Origin: Bdellovibrionales bacterium
GTDB taxonomy: Bacteria; Bdellovibrionota; UBA2428
Assembly (NCBI GenBank): GCA_018266335.1
Contig: JAFEAR010000120.1
Location: 1 to 19,102 of the forward strand
Direction: 5' to 3'
DNA: 19,102 bases
Position numbers and translations under genes: made by a program. Numbering within the stretch: position 1 is the stretch's first letter; every line of letters starts with the position of its first letter. Positions 7,213 through 13,724 of the stretch are shown piece after piece. The notes under the pieces are model-generated. The model was not told the origin of the DNA and made no database searches. It saw nothing but the letters and a program-made list of their open reading frames with translations.

Positions 7213-7545
7213 ATGGAGCGTTTGAAAACTGATCGGTTGTACGATCTAAATGGAATTCTCTCTCGGGTGCGCATGTTAGCGGGGGTGCGGGAACTTGTTC
7301 CGGGGACCTTTTATTTTGGGGATCAGGCCTTTATGCATTTCCATGTTGAGGGTCAGGAGCGATTTGCGCATGTACGCAGCGAAAATGGCTGGCGGAGAGT
7401 CTATTTGCCCTTGCATGCAAGGCGCAAAGTTCTTCGGGACGCATGCAAACAAATTATTGGATCTTATGCGAGCCAAGCGGGCCGATTAGGCGGCGTGTTG
7501 GCGAATTCGTTCGGCAAGAGGATCAATGTTCAAAATAATGAGTGA
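7213..7545 (+). CDS. Small conserved-looking protein with an FYFG..AFxHFH motif
   Basis: The frame is open from a TTG at 7102; I favour the ATG at 7213, giving 110 residues. No start has a convincing ribosome site, so the 5' end is uncertain. The segment TFYFGDQAFMHFHVEGQERF followed by AHVRSENGWRRVYLP looks like real protein: alternating strands with a HFH pair, then a basic helix (HARRKVLRDACKQII). The pattern resembles small bacterial domains of the luciferase-family/DUF5519 type that carry 'HFH..G..(A)H.R', but I cannot confirm membership. The last 60 bases run antisense through the 3' end of the triple-CheW gene, so the C-terminal 20 residues may be of little importance. Function unknown. 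Confidence 0.5.
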   Translation: MERLKTDRLYDLNGILSRVRMLAGVRELVPGTFYFGDQAFMHFHVEGQERFAHVRSENGWRRVYLPLHARRKVLRDACKQIIGSYASQAGRLGGVLANSFGKRINVQNNE

Positions 7546-8952
7546 GTTACGTTCCCCGTTGTCGCCAGTAACCTCCAAGGCTTCCTTGACGTCTTTTTGG
7601 TAGGTCTCCTTGCCACTATCGTACAGGAGTTTGGGTAGCGGTAGCTTTTGGTCGTCATGCACGGTAAGAATGCTTTCCACGGTATCCACAACGAGGCCAA
7701 ATTTTTCATCGCCCGTTTGAAATATAAGTACTTTGGGATTCGCTACTGAACTTGGAGGAAGTTGGTAAAGGGTTCGGGCGTCCACAATGGTCACCAGTTT
7801 TCCACGAAGATTCAGCATGCCCTTTACGAAATTCGGCGTACCAGGGGTGCTCGTTATTTCGTCGGGATAGTTGATAATCTCTTTGACGTCCTGAATAGAA
7901 ACGCCAAGCAATTGGTCTAGACGGAAGGAGATGTAAACCTGGCGATTTACACTACGGCGTTGAGTCGATTCCTGGTCTTGAGCGCGGTATATCTTGGCGT
8001 GGCCGTGAGTGATTTCTTTGACCTCTTCGCTGGAAAATATTTTTTTGTGATTTAAAAGCACTACGTTCCCTTGGGCGCCGAAGTCGATACAGCCGAGAAA
8101 CATTTCTGCGCGATCCTTGCCAATGAGCGGAATCGGCATGATGTCTTTTTCGTGGTATGAACTTATGTTGTCCACGGCATCCACGAGTAGACCAAAAAAT
8201 TCTTGATCAATTTTTAGCACTACTATTCGACGATCTGCAGGGTCCAGTCCCTCTATAGGTGGTCGACCAATGAGCTGAGCGAAATCAATCACCGGAACAA
8301 CCTGTCCCCGTAGGGTTATCATGCCCCGACATAGCTTAGATTCGAGGGCCGAATGTTGGATTTCTGGAACACGCACGATCTCGTGAATGCCTCCGATTTC
8401 TATCGCCATGGGCACGCCTCCGCTCGCGAAGGAAATACATTTTTTTCGGAGGCCGCGCTGTTCTTGAATGACGGAAGACTGGCGTTGCTGCTTTTCTAGC
8501 ACGTGCGGGATATTGTGTATTTTGACTAACGCGGGAGGGTGGATAATTTGTAGGAGACGGTTGCCTTGATCGAGCTTGATGGCGCCAGCTATGATGTCGT
8601 GATTCGATTCGTTGCTGTATTCGAATGCGCTTTTTTCTTCGCTGTTCACTCGTAATATTTCTCCTGTCGCATCGAAGAGTAGACCGATTCGTACTCCCTC
8701 CTGCTCTACGATGGCGACTTTTTGTGAGGGATTAGTTTCTGATGATGCGAAGTTTAGAAGTCGACGCAAGTTAACGATGGGAATAATTAGGCCGCGCAAA
8801 TTAAAGACACCAACCAAGTGAGGTGGCGATAGCGGAACGCAGGTGAGGTGGCTGGGGAGATTGACAACCTCCTGGATGCTGGCAACATTTACGGCGAACT
8901 CGGTGTTTTCGATATAGAAGGAACCATATATTTCGGTTTGGTTGGTTTCCAT
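7486..8952 (-). CDS. Triple CheW-domain chemotaxis scaffold protein
   Basis: The 488-residue protein is three CheW domains in a row, at about 5-150, 168-315 and 335-480. Each carries the core loop of the family: NLRG at 51-54, TLRG at 213-216 and NLRG at 381-384, each followed by the 'vvPvvdl..ll' strand. CheW couples receptors to the histidine kinase CheA. Most CheW proteins have one domain, and three in one chain would let one molecule bridge several receptor or kinase partners. There is no kinase, receiver or membrane segment. AGGGAG stands four bases before the ATG. It is the last gene of the MCP-cheR-cheD-cheW operon, 16 bases after cheD, and its 3' end overlaps a convergent ORF by 60 bases. 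The domain call is firm; the hub role is inference. Confidence 0.9.
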   Translation of the reverse strand: METNQTEIYGSFYIENTEFAVNVASIQEVVNLPSHLTCVPLSPPHLVGVFNLRGLIIPIVNLRRLLNFASSETNPSQKVAIVEQEGVRIGLLFDATGEILRVNSEEKSAFEYSNESNHDIIAGAIKLDQGNRLLQIIHPPALVKIHNIPHVLEKQQRQSSVIQEQRGLRKKCISFASGGVPMAIEIGGIHEIVRVPEIQHSALESKLCRGMITLRGQVVPVIDFAQLIGRPPIEGLDPADRRIVVLKIDQEFFGLLVDAVDNISSYHEKDIMPIPLIGKDRAEMFLGCIDFGAQGNVVLLNHKKIFSSEEVKEITHGHAKIYRAQDQESTQRRSVNRQVYISFRLDQLLGVSIQDVKEIINYPDEITSTPGTPNFVKGMLNLRGKLVTIVDARTLYQLPPSSVANPKVLIFQTGDEKFGLVVDTVESILTVHDDQKLPLPKLLYDSGKETYQKDVKEALEVTGDNGERNSLIILNIDPLAERIRQHAA

Positions 8953-8968
8953 GAGACTCCCTTTCTAA

Positions 8969-9466
8969 TCAGGCCGCCCTGGTAAAGACCCGTACGGTGA
9001 TTTCTCCCGTGGCTCCGTCTAAACAAACTTGTCGACCAACTTCGCCGCCAGTTTCTTGAAGGCGAATTTGAAACCCGCGTTTGTGAAGCTCCGCTTTGGC
9101 GTAGGCAACATTTTGCTCGCCGATGTGCTGAGCGTTCGGGCGGGCTAGTTGATGCATCATGTTGCCTCCGCCGACGACGGAAACTTGTATGGAGGGAATA
9201 TCTTCCAGTGTGATTTTCATGAGGGCTATAAGCGAAGGGACGGCCTGACTTACGAATTTGGCTCCGATTTCGGTCGTAGACTGCGGGGCTGCTGGCAGCA
9301 GACAATGGGCCAGGCCCGACAAGCTGCGTTCCGGCCAGTAAAAAGCAATGCCCACACACGACCCTAGAGTCGCTTTAAGAATTTTATCCTTACGGCCAAT
9401 TTTGACCTCGCCGATTTTGACATGAATTTCTTCAACGCCTTTAATGTTAGATTCCTGTTCTCTCAT
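8969..9466 (-). CDS. cheD: Chemoreceptor glutamine deamidase CheD
   Basis: CheD deamidates specific glutamines of chemoreceptors to glutamate and in some species also interacts with CheC. The 165-residue protein shows the catalytic Cys in TLGSCVG (C37) and the catalytic His in GLAHCLLP (H54), 17 residues apart as in characterised CheD proteins. The threonine of the triad would be near residue 33, but its exact alignment is uncertain because the segment reads KATLGSC. The conserved GGGNMM stretch and the NAQHIGEQNVAYAKAELHKR block (a CheD core helix) are present. It overlaps the 3' end of cheR by 20 bases and is followed 16 bases later by the triple-CheW gene. Its likely substrate is the receptor encoded first in the same operon. 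Confidence 0.93.
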   Translation of the reverse strand: MREQESNIKGVEEIHVKIGEVKIGRKDKILKATLGSCVGIAFYWPERSLSGLAHCLLPAAPQSTTEIGAKFVSQAVPSLIALMKITLEDIPSIQVSVVGGGNMMHQLARPNAQHIGEQNVAYAKAELHKRGFQIRLQETGGEVGRQVCLDGATGEITVRVFTRAA

Positions 9467-10274
9467 AAATCAATGGCGCCTTAAATCTAAAGTTGGTTCG
9501 AATGTGATTGAGTGACTCTGATTCGCCAATCACCAAAAGCCCCTCCGAATTCAGGGCGAGACCAATGTTTTCCAAGACCTTTTCTTGATCCTCGGGACCA
9601 AAATAAATAAGCACGTTGCGCAAAAAGACTAAGTCGTAGTGTCCGCGTTGGCTTGGAGTTTTGAAGAGATTATGGGTGGTGAATTTAATTTTGTTTTTTA
9701 CTTCGTTCACGACTTGGTAGCGGTCATTGGACGGAGTTAGGTATCGCTCAAAGAGAGCGGACTGCTGAGTACGAAACGCATCAATGCTGCGTCCCGCATA
9801 CTCCGCGCATTCGGCGATGGCGAGCACGTTGGTATCGATGTCCGTAGCAAGAATTTGGTAGTCAAACGTCGGATTTAATCGGCGAAAATCTTGGCAGCAG
9901 ATGCCGATGGTGTAGGGCTCCTCGCCGGTTGAAGAAGCGGCGGACCAAATACGAAGCGCTCGGGTGGGCTTTTTTGCCTGCCAGGAAGGCAGGAATTCTT
10001 TGCGCAAGAAATCCCAAACGCGGGTTGTTCGAAAAAATGATGTCTCGTTGGTAGTTACCAAATTTATGAACGATTGGATTTCTTCCTTGTGGGTTTCTAA
10101 ATAATCCAAGTAGGCCGAATAGTCGGCCAGACCTAGCTCCCGAATGCGTGGCCGAAGGCGTCCTTGAACGAGCGTGCGCTTAGTCTCGTTCATGGTGATC
10201 CCCGTGTGGATCCGTACTAATTTGAGCGTTCTCTGCAGAACGCTCTGATCCATTTCGTCGCTTTCGGCTGTCAT
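9447..10274 (-). CDS. cheR: Chemotaxis protein methyltransferase CheR
   Basis: CheR methylates receptor glutamates using S-adenosylmethionine. The 275-residue protein has the all-helical N-terminal domain (about 10-80, including LVQGRLRPRIRELGL) and the Rossmann-type C-terminal domain. Hallmarks are TTNETSFFR (the substrate-facing loop), IWSAASSTGEEPYTI (SAM motif I), LATDID (ribose-binding acidic residue), and DLVFLRNVLIYF, the conserved CheR strand. Three bases separate the receptor stop from the ATG at 10274. An internal ATG at 10253 is an alternative start; neither has a strong Shine-Dalgarno, so coupling to the receptor is likely. There is no TPR or PAS extension. The assignment is firm. 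Confidence 0.95.
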   Translation of the reverse strand: MTAESDEMDQSVLQRTLKLVRIHTGITMNETKRTLVQGRLRPRIRELGLADYSAYLDYLETHKEEIQSFINLVTTNETSFFRTTRVWDFLRKEFLPSWQAKKPTRALRIWSAASSTGEEPYTIGICCQDFRRLNPTFDYQILATDIDTNVLAIAECAEYAGRSIDAFRTQQSALFERYLTPSNDRYQVVNEVKNKIKFTTHNLFKTPSQRGHYDLVFLRNVLIYFGPEDQEKVLENIGLALNSEGLLVIGESESLNHIRTNFRFKAPLIYERTGI

Positions 10275-10277
10275 AAT

Positions 10278-11804
10278 TTATGATGCAAATTTGGCAATGG
10301 TGTTGGTGAGTTCTTGTGAACCAGCCATGAGGTCCTTGGTTCCTTTGGCAATTTGGTCCGAGGCCGTGGCTGATTTTTCGGTCTCTTCGGCGACTTGCTG
10401 GACGGCCGAACTAATTTCTTTGGCAGCGGTGAGCTGTTCCTCTGCTGCGCAAGTCACTTCCGAGATGGATTGGGTAGTTTTGCCTACGCCGACTACGATT
10501 TTATCGAAAGCCTCTCCGGCTTGTTTAGAAACTTCCGAGCCTTGAGCCACTCTCTTGACTGATTCGGTGATGAGTTTCGAAATGTCCTTAGTTGCTTGCG
10601 ACGATCTCTCCGCAAGCTTGCGCACTTCGTCGGCCACTACGGAAAAGCCGAGACCATGTTCACCGGCTCGAGCGGCCTCAATGGCGGCGTTGAATGCCAG
10701 CAAGTTAGTCTGGCTGGCGATTTCGCTGATGACTTTCACGATTTCGCTGATGTCCTCGGAGGATTTACTGATGAGCTCCATGGCCTCGATAGCCTTGCCA
10801 ATGGATTTGGCGCCGGTTTCGGCATCCTGCTGGGTGGCTTTAGCAAGAGCATCCGTGTTTTTTGCGTTTTGAGCGATGGAGTTAATGGACGCTGTGAGTT
10901 CTTCGACGGAAGCGTTCATTTCTTCGGTGGTGGCTCCGAGCGCTTGAGCGCCCTGCGCAACGCCGCTGGCTCGCTCGGCGATGTTCTGCGACGTGGTCAT
11001 AAAATCTTGGGCCATTTTTCGAACGGCTTCTTCGATTTCGACTTGGAGGGAAATATCCGTAGCGAATTTGGTCACTTTGTAGGGTTTGCCGTTTTGATCC
11101 AAAATTGGGTTATAGGTGGCCTGAAGCCAGATGACCTTGCCGCCCCGACCTAAGCGTTTATAGCGGCCGCCTGCAAATTCACCGCGGCCGAGTTGGGCCC
11201 AAAAGTCTTGGTATGCCGAAGTCGAAGTGTATTGAGGGTCGCAGAACATGCGATGATGCTTGCCGCGAATTTCGTCGAGTGAATAGCCCATGGTCTTGGA
11301 AAAGTTTTCGTTAGCAATAATGATAGTGCCGTCCAGGTTAAACTCGATAACGGCCTGAGCCTTGCTGATGGCTGCAATTTTACCTTCAAATTCCGCGGCC
11401 TTTAGTTTGGATGCCGTGATGTCGGTGGCGAATTTTACGACGCGGTAGACCTTACCTTGTTCGTTGAAGACCGGGTTGTAAGAAGCCTGAATCCATATTT
11501 CTTGGCCTCCCTTGGTGATGCGTTTGAATTCGCCTGCTTCGAATTCGCCCCGATTTAGTTTTTCCCAAAACTGTTTGTAGGAAATGCTCGAGGTATATTG
11601 AGGGTCGCAAAACATGCGATGATGTTTGCCTTGAATTTCGTCTAGGGTGTAGCCCAACACCTGAAGAAAGTTATCATTGGCGTTATACACCGTGCCGTCG
11701 AGATTGAATTCAATAACGGCTTGAACTCGATTTAGGGCGTTGAGCTTTCCCTGTAGGTCTTGAATAGATACTTCAGTGTCGGAAATTTTTTTAACCGCTT
11801 CCAC
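10278..11804 (-). CDS. Soluble methyl-accepting chemotaxis protein with two PAS domains (BdlA-like architecture)
   Basis: The 508-residue receptor has two PAS domains (about 25-131 and 147-252) and a methyl-accepting coiled coil from about 255 to the end. There is no transmembrane segment, so it should sense a cytosolic or redox/ligand cue. The hairpin tip [20 protein letters not shown] is the usual kinase/CheW contact. Candidate methylation heptads fitting A/S-x-x-E/Q-E/Q-x-x-A/S are [16 protein letters not shown] and AAEEQLTA; the last contains a Gln suited to CheD. PAS-PAS-MCP without membrane anchor is the layout of Pseudomonas BdlA. The start is GTG, with AAGGAG eight bases upstream. There is no C-terminal CheR-tether pentapeptide. 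It leads the operon followed by cheR, cheD and cheW. Confidence 0.93.
   Translation of the reverse strand: MEAVKKISDTEVSIQDLQGKLNALNRVQAVIEFNLDGTVYNANDNFLQVLGYTLDEIQGKHHRMFCDPQYTSSISYKQFWEKLNRGEFEAGEFKRITKGGQEIWIQASYNPVFNEQGKVYRVVKFATDITASKLKAAEFEGKIAAISKAQAVIEFNLDGTIIIANENFSKTMGYSLDEIRGKHHRMFCDPQYTSTSAYQDFWAQLGRGEFAGGRYKRLGRGGKVIWLQATYNPILDQNGKPYKVTKFATDISLQVEIEEAVRKMAQDFMTTSQNIAERASGVAQGAQALGATTEEMNASVEELTASINSIAQNAKNTDALAKATQQDAETGAKSIGKAIEAMELISKSSEDISEIVKVISEIASQTNLLAFNAAIEAARAGEHGLGFSVVADEVRKLAERSSQATKDISKLITESVKRVAQGSEVSKQAGEAFDKIVVGVGKTTQSISEVTCAAEEQLTAAKEISSAVQQVAEETEKSATASDQIAKGTKDLMAGSQELTNTIAKFAS
11052..11723 (-). repeat. Tandem PAS-domain repeat inside the MCP gene
   Basis: The two PAS units repeat with a 122-residue (366-base) period: [11 protein letters not shown] starts at residue 28 and again at 150, and [14 protein letters not shown] occurs in both. 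The DNA also matches in blocks, for example around 11227-11260 and 11592-11625 on the plus strand. This shows an internal duplication of the sensor domain. Confidence 0.85.
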
Positions 11805-11866
11805 GTTGGATGCTCCTTGTTGGTGTTGTGCCCAGAAGGTGCTTCGTCAGAATATTGATGAACTTT

Positions 11867-11911
11867 AGCGAGCCGGGGCTACTTTAATCAGAAAAATTCT
11901 TCCCGCTCGCT
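11867..11911. promoter_or_regulatory. Large inverted repeat in the MCP/HD-gene divergent gap
   Basis: AGCGAGC (11867-11873) pairs with GCTCGCT (11905-11911), and GGG (11875-11877) continues to CCC (11902-11904) past a one-base bulge. It lies 62 bases before the MCP start codon, within the likely leader of the chemosensory operon. The rest of the 260-base gap (11805-12064) shows no convincing sigma70 or sigma28 promoter and no credible small gene. It could be an RNA hairpin or a protein-binding site. Confidence 0.35.
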
Positions 11912-12064
11912 AGATGGTTCTAACTATTTCAAGTTGTGAGTTTTTAGATTCGGATACCCCGTGGAGTTGGTGCAGTGGATCTTTGGAGGCGGTATTTGAA
12001 AGGCCGCGCGCGCTGAGGCAGACTCTCCTTCGAGATCGCATATCATTGCGGGATGGGAAGTTAA

Positions 12065-12649
12065 ATGGAACGACTACGAAAGCAAATTGAATTTTTGGTC
12101 GAGGCAGATCGACTCAAATCGGTGCTGAGGGTGACTGGACTTATTCACGATAGCAGCCGGCGTGAGAACTCGGCCGAGCACTCTTGGACGCTGGCACTTA
12201 TGGCCGTCATGCTCAGCGAGCATGCGCGGGAGACTGTTGATATTTTGCGAGTTGTGAAGATGTGTTTGTTGCACGATTTGGTAGAAATCTACACGGGTGA
12301 CACAATTGTTTACGACCAAGCTGGCCGCGACCGGCAAGCGCAGTTGGAGCGCGAGCTAGCCCCCAAATTTTTTGGGCGTCTCCCTCAAGATCAGGCAGAA
12401 GAAATGCTGGGCCTATGGTTTGAATTCGAAGAGAAGAAAACTTCTGAAGCTCGTTTTGCTGCAGCGATTGATCGGTTGGCACCGTTGATTGTGAATCATC
12501 GCACGGGCGGTGGGAGTTGGCTTAAGCACGGCATCACGCGCGAGCAAGTTATGGCACGCAATGCACATATAGAAGGCGGATCCGAATCTTTGTGGGTCTA
12601 CGCCCGTGAACTCATCGAGGAGGCCACCGCAAGTGGGCAGTTGAGATGA
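12065..12649 (+). CDS. HD-domain phosphohydrolase, HDDC2/YfbR-like (5'-deoxynucleotidase type)
   Basis: The 194-residue cytosolic protein has the metal-binding HD superfamily pattern: H39 in ENSAEHSW, H70-D71 in CLLHDLVEIYTGD, and D136 in AIDRLAPL. This H...HD...D order, with the 'EHSW' and 'HD..E...GD' motifs, places it with the HDDC2/YfbR group, whose studied members remove the 5'-phosphate from deoxynucleoside monophosphates. Length matches the family. GGGAAG stands four to five bases upstream of the ATG. It is divergent from the chemosensory operon and convergent with the SDR gene, so it appears to be transcribed alone, with a hairpin (12682-12715) after its stop. The family call is firm and the substrate is inferred. 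Confidence 0.88.
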   Translation: MERLRKQIEFLVEADRLKSVLRVTGLIHDSSRRENSAEHSWTLALMAVMLSEHARETVDILRVVKMCLLHDLVEIYTGDTIVYDQAGRDRQAQLERELAPKFFGRLPQDQAEEMLGLWFEFEEKKTSEARFAAAIDRLAPLIVNHRTGGGSWLKHGITREQVMARNAHIEGGSESLWVYARELIEEATASGQLR

Positions 12650-12681
12650 ACCTTGTTGCCTTCGTTCGGGATACGAATTGC

Positions 12682-12715
12682 GCGCTGGCAGGGGAGGGGA
12701 TTCTTCCGCCAGCGC
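12682..12715. terminator. Stem-loop between convergent HD and SDR genes
   Basis: GCGCTGGC (12682-12689) and GCCAGCGC (12708-12715) form a perfect eight-pair GC-rich stem around an 18-base loop. It lies between the stops of two convergent genes, the expected place for a bidirectional terminator. Neither side has a T-run, so an intrinsic terminator is not certain; it may only protect the 3' ends. Confidence 0.45.
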
Positions 12716-12727
12716 ACAACCGCATAG

Positions 12728-13492
12728 TCAGATTTGGCCTAGACCGCCATCGGCCATGACGTCGGCGCCCGTCATGTAGGACGAATCATCTGATGCCAAG
12801 AAGAGCGCAACCTTGGCCATTTCCTCGGAAGTGCCCATGCGCTTCATGGGATTTGTGCTAGCTAAGTGCTGAGTCATTTGCTCGAACTGCGCTTTGTCTA
12901 CACCTCGGCCGAGAATGGGCGTGAAGATGGGACCGGGGCTGAGTGAATTCACTCGAATGCCTTGCTCTAAAAGCTCGGCTGCAAAGGTACGAGTAAGGGA
13001 GCGGATTGCTGACTTACTAGCAGCGTACACGGAGGCGCCCGGAAAGCCCTTTTCTGTAACCACCGAGCTCGTCAGCACAATCGCTCCGCCCTTCCTCATT
13101 AGAGGGAGGGCTTTGGTGACGGAAAAAAACAAGCCTTTCACGTTGATGTTCATGGTTTTGTCAAAATCAGCTTCGGTGATTTGAGTGGCGGGAATAAATT
13201 CTGCGATGCCTGCATTGGCGAAGAGAACGTCGATGCGCCCAAATTTTTCTTTGGTCGCAGCGATGACTTTATCGATGTCGGCCAATTTGGCCACGTCGGC
13301 GCGGACGGCTAGGGTGTCTCCACCTAGTTCACGGGCGGCCTGGGCAAGCGTGTTTTCGTCGCGACCGACGATAACGACGCTGGCCCCTTGCGCTCGAAAC
13401 TCCTTGGCGGCTGCGAGTCCGATGCCGCTGTTGCCTCCGGTAATGACGGCAACTTTGTTGGCTAGTCTCTGGTGGGTGTTAGAAGTGGACAT
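12728..13492 (-). CDS. SDR family oxidoreductase, MarR-linked
   Basis: This is a classical SDR of 254 residues: TGGNSGIG nucleotide loop, VIVGRDENT (Arg, suggesting NADP(H)), NAG, NVKG, catalytic Ser in TSSVVTEKG with Tyr and Lys in YAASK, and the PGP segment. The start is the ATG at 13492 because AAGGAA lies just upstream; the frame extends further but that part overlaps a separate 37-codon ORF. It is a close paralogue of the SDR at 5842-6603 (both contain GRIDVLFANAG, MNINVK and SSYMTGA). It is the second cistron after the small membrane ORF and is divergent from the MarR-thiolase operon, so the MarR protein is its likely regulator. The substrate is unknown. Confidence 0.88.
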   Translation of the reverse strand: MSTSNTHQRLANKVAVITGGNSGIGLAAAKEFRAQGASVVIVGRDENTLAQAARELGGDTLAVRADVAKLADIDKVIAATKEKFGRIDVLFANAGIAEFIPATQITEADFDKTMNINVKGLFFSVTKALPLMRKGGAIVLTSSVVTEKGFPGASVYAASKSAIRSLTRTFAAELLEQGIRVNSLSPGPIFTPILGRGVDKAQFEQMTQHLASTNPMKRMGTSEEMAKVALFLASDDSSYMTGADVMADGGLGQI

Positions 13493-13515
13493 GGCGGAGT
13501 TCCTTTCGTTCGAAG

Positions 13516-13629
13516 TTAAAAAATCCAGCCGGCGGCGTAGGCGACAGCGGTGTGAAGCGCCAGGACCGTCGCCAGCCAAGTGAGAGCCACCTCTCCCTTG
13601 TGCTTTTGATTCAAGTCCCGATAGTTCAT
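13516..13629 (-). CDS. 37-residue single-pass membrane protein, probably leaderless
   Basis: On the minus strand an ATG at 13629 opens 37 codons to the TAA at 13516-13518. The first 13 residues are polar and charged (MNYRDLNQKHKGE). Residues 14-37 are one hydrophobic stretch with three aromatic residues (VALTWLATVLALHTAVAYAA then GWIF), a convincing transmembrane segment with the N-terminus inside. The stop is 23 bases before the SDR ATG, with that gene's AAGGAA in between, so the two form an operon. There is no Shine-Dalgarno; the -10 of the best promoter ends seven bases before the ATG, so transcription would begin at or next to it. An in-frame ATG at 13650 would add seven residues but overlaps the promoter. 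I recognise no family. Function unknown. Confidence 0.6.
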   Translation of the reverse strand: MNYRDLNQKHKGEVALTWLATVLALHTAVAYAAGWIF

Positions 13630-13642
13630 ATATTTAATATAT
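13628..13642. promoter_or_regulatory. AT-only palindrome over the SDR-side promoter (candidate operator)
   Basis: ATATATT-T-AATATAT is a perfect 15-base palindrome with a single central base. It covers the -10 of the minus-strand promoter and the start codon of the small ORF. A regulator bound here would block RNA polymerase. AT-only palindromes also arise by chance in AT-rich gaps, so the assignment is tentative. Confidence 0.4.
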
Positions 13643-13664
13643 AGGTTCATGGCCTAATGGTCAA
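13636..13664 (-). promoter_or_regulatory. Sigma70-type promoter for the small ORF and SDR
   Basis: On the minus strand TTGACC (13659-13664) and TATATT (13636-13641) are separated by 17 bases, close to the TTGACA-17-TATAAT consensus. The predicted transcript starts near 13629, the first base of the small ORF's ATG. Confidence 0.6.
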
Positions 13665-13675
13665 TATATAAACTA

Positions 13676-13703
13676 TTTGGATGCACATATTTTGTGCTAT
13701 AAT
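13676..13703 (+). promoter_or_regulatory. Sigma70-type promoter of the MarR-thiolase operon
   Basis: A perfect TATAAT (13698-13703) follows a weak -35, TTTGGA (13676-13681), with 16 bases between them. The predicted start is near 13710, giving a leader of about 15 bases that contains AGGAAG eight bases before the MarR ATG. The spacer holds a palindrome described separately. Confidence 0.65.
13683..13697. promoter_or_regulatory. Palindrome between -35 and -10 of the MarR promoter (candidate operator)
   Basis: GCACA-TATTT-TGTGC is a perfect five-plus-five inverted repeat that fills the promoter spacer and abuts the -10. A repressor bound here would exclude RNA polymerase. MarR proteins usually autoregulate through palindromes of about this size, so self-repression is the simplest reading. 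Confidence 0.55.
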
Positions 13704-13724
13704 GAGTCACAGGAAGTAAAACAT

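Noticed and set aside
11805..11935. Sigma28 (FliA)-type promoter for the chemosensory operon
   Set aside because: TAAAGTAG followed by a partial GCTAAAG can be seen on the minus strand, but the spacing is too short and the -10 part does not fit GCCGATAA.
11914..12090. 58-codon ORF in the gap upstream of the HD gene
   Set aside because: It has no ribosome site, no recognisable motif, an Arg-rich tail that reads through the HD gene start in another frame, and it crosses that gene's own ribosome site.
13493..13579. 29-residue N-terminal extension of the second SDR
   Set aside because: The extension is Arg-rich, lies in the small membrane ORF region in another frame, and the ATG at 13492 has AAGGAA in place.
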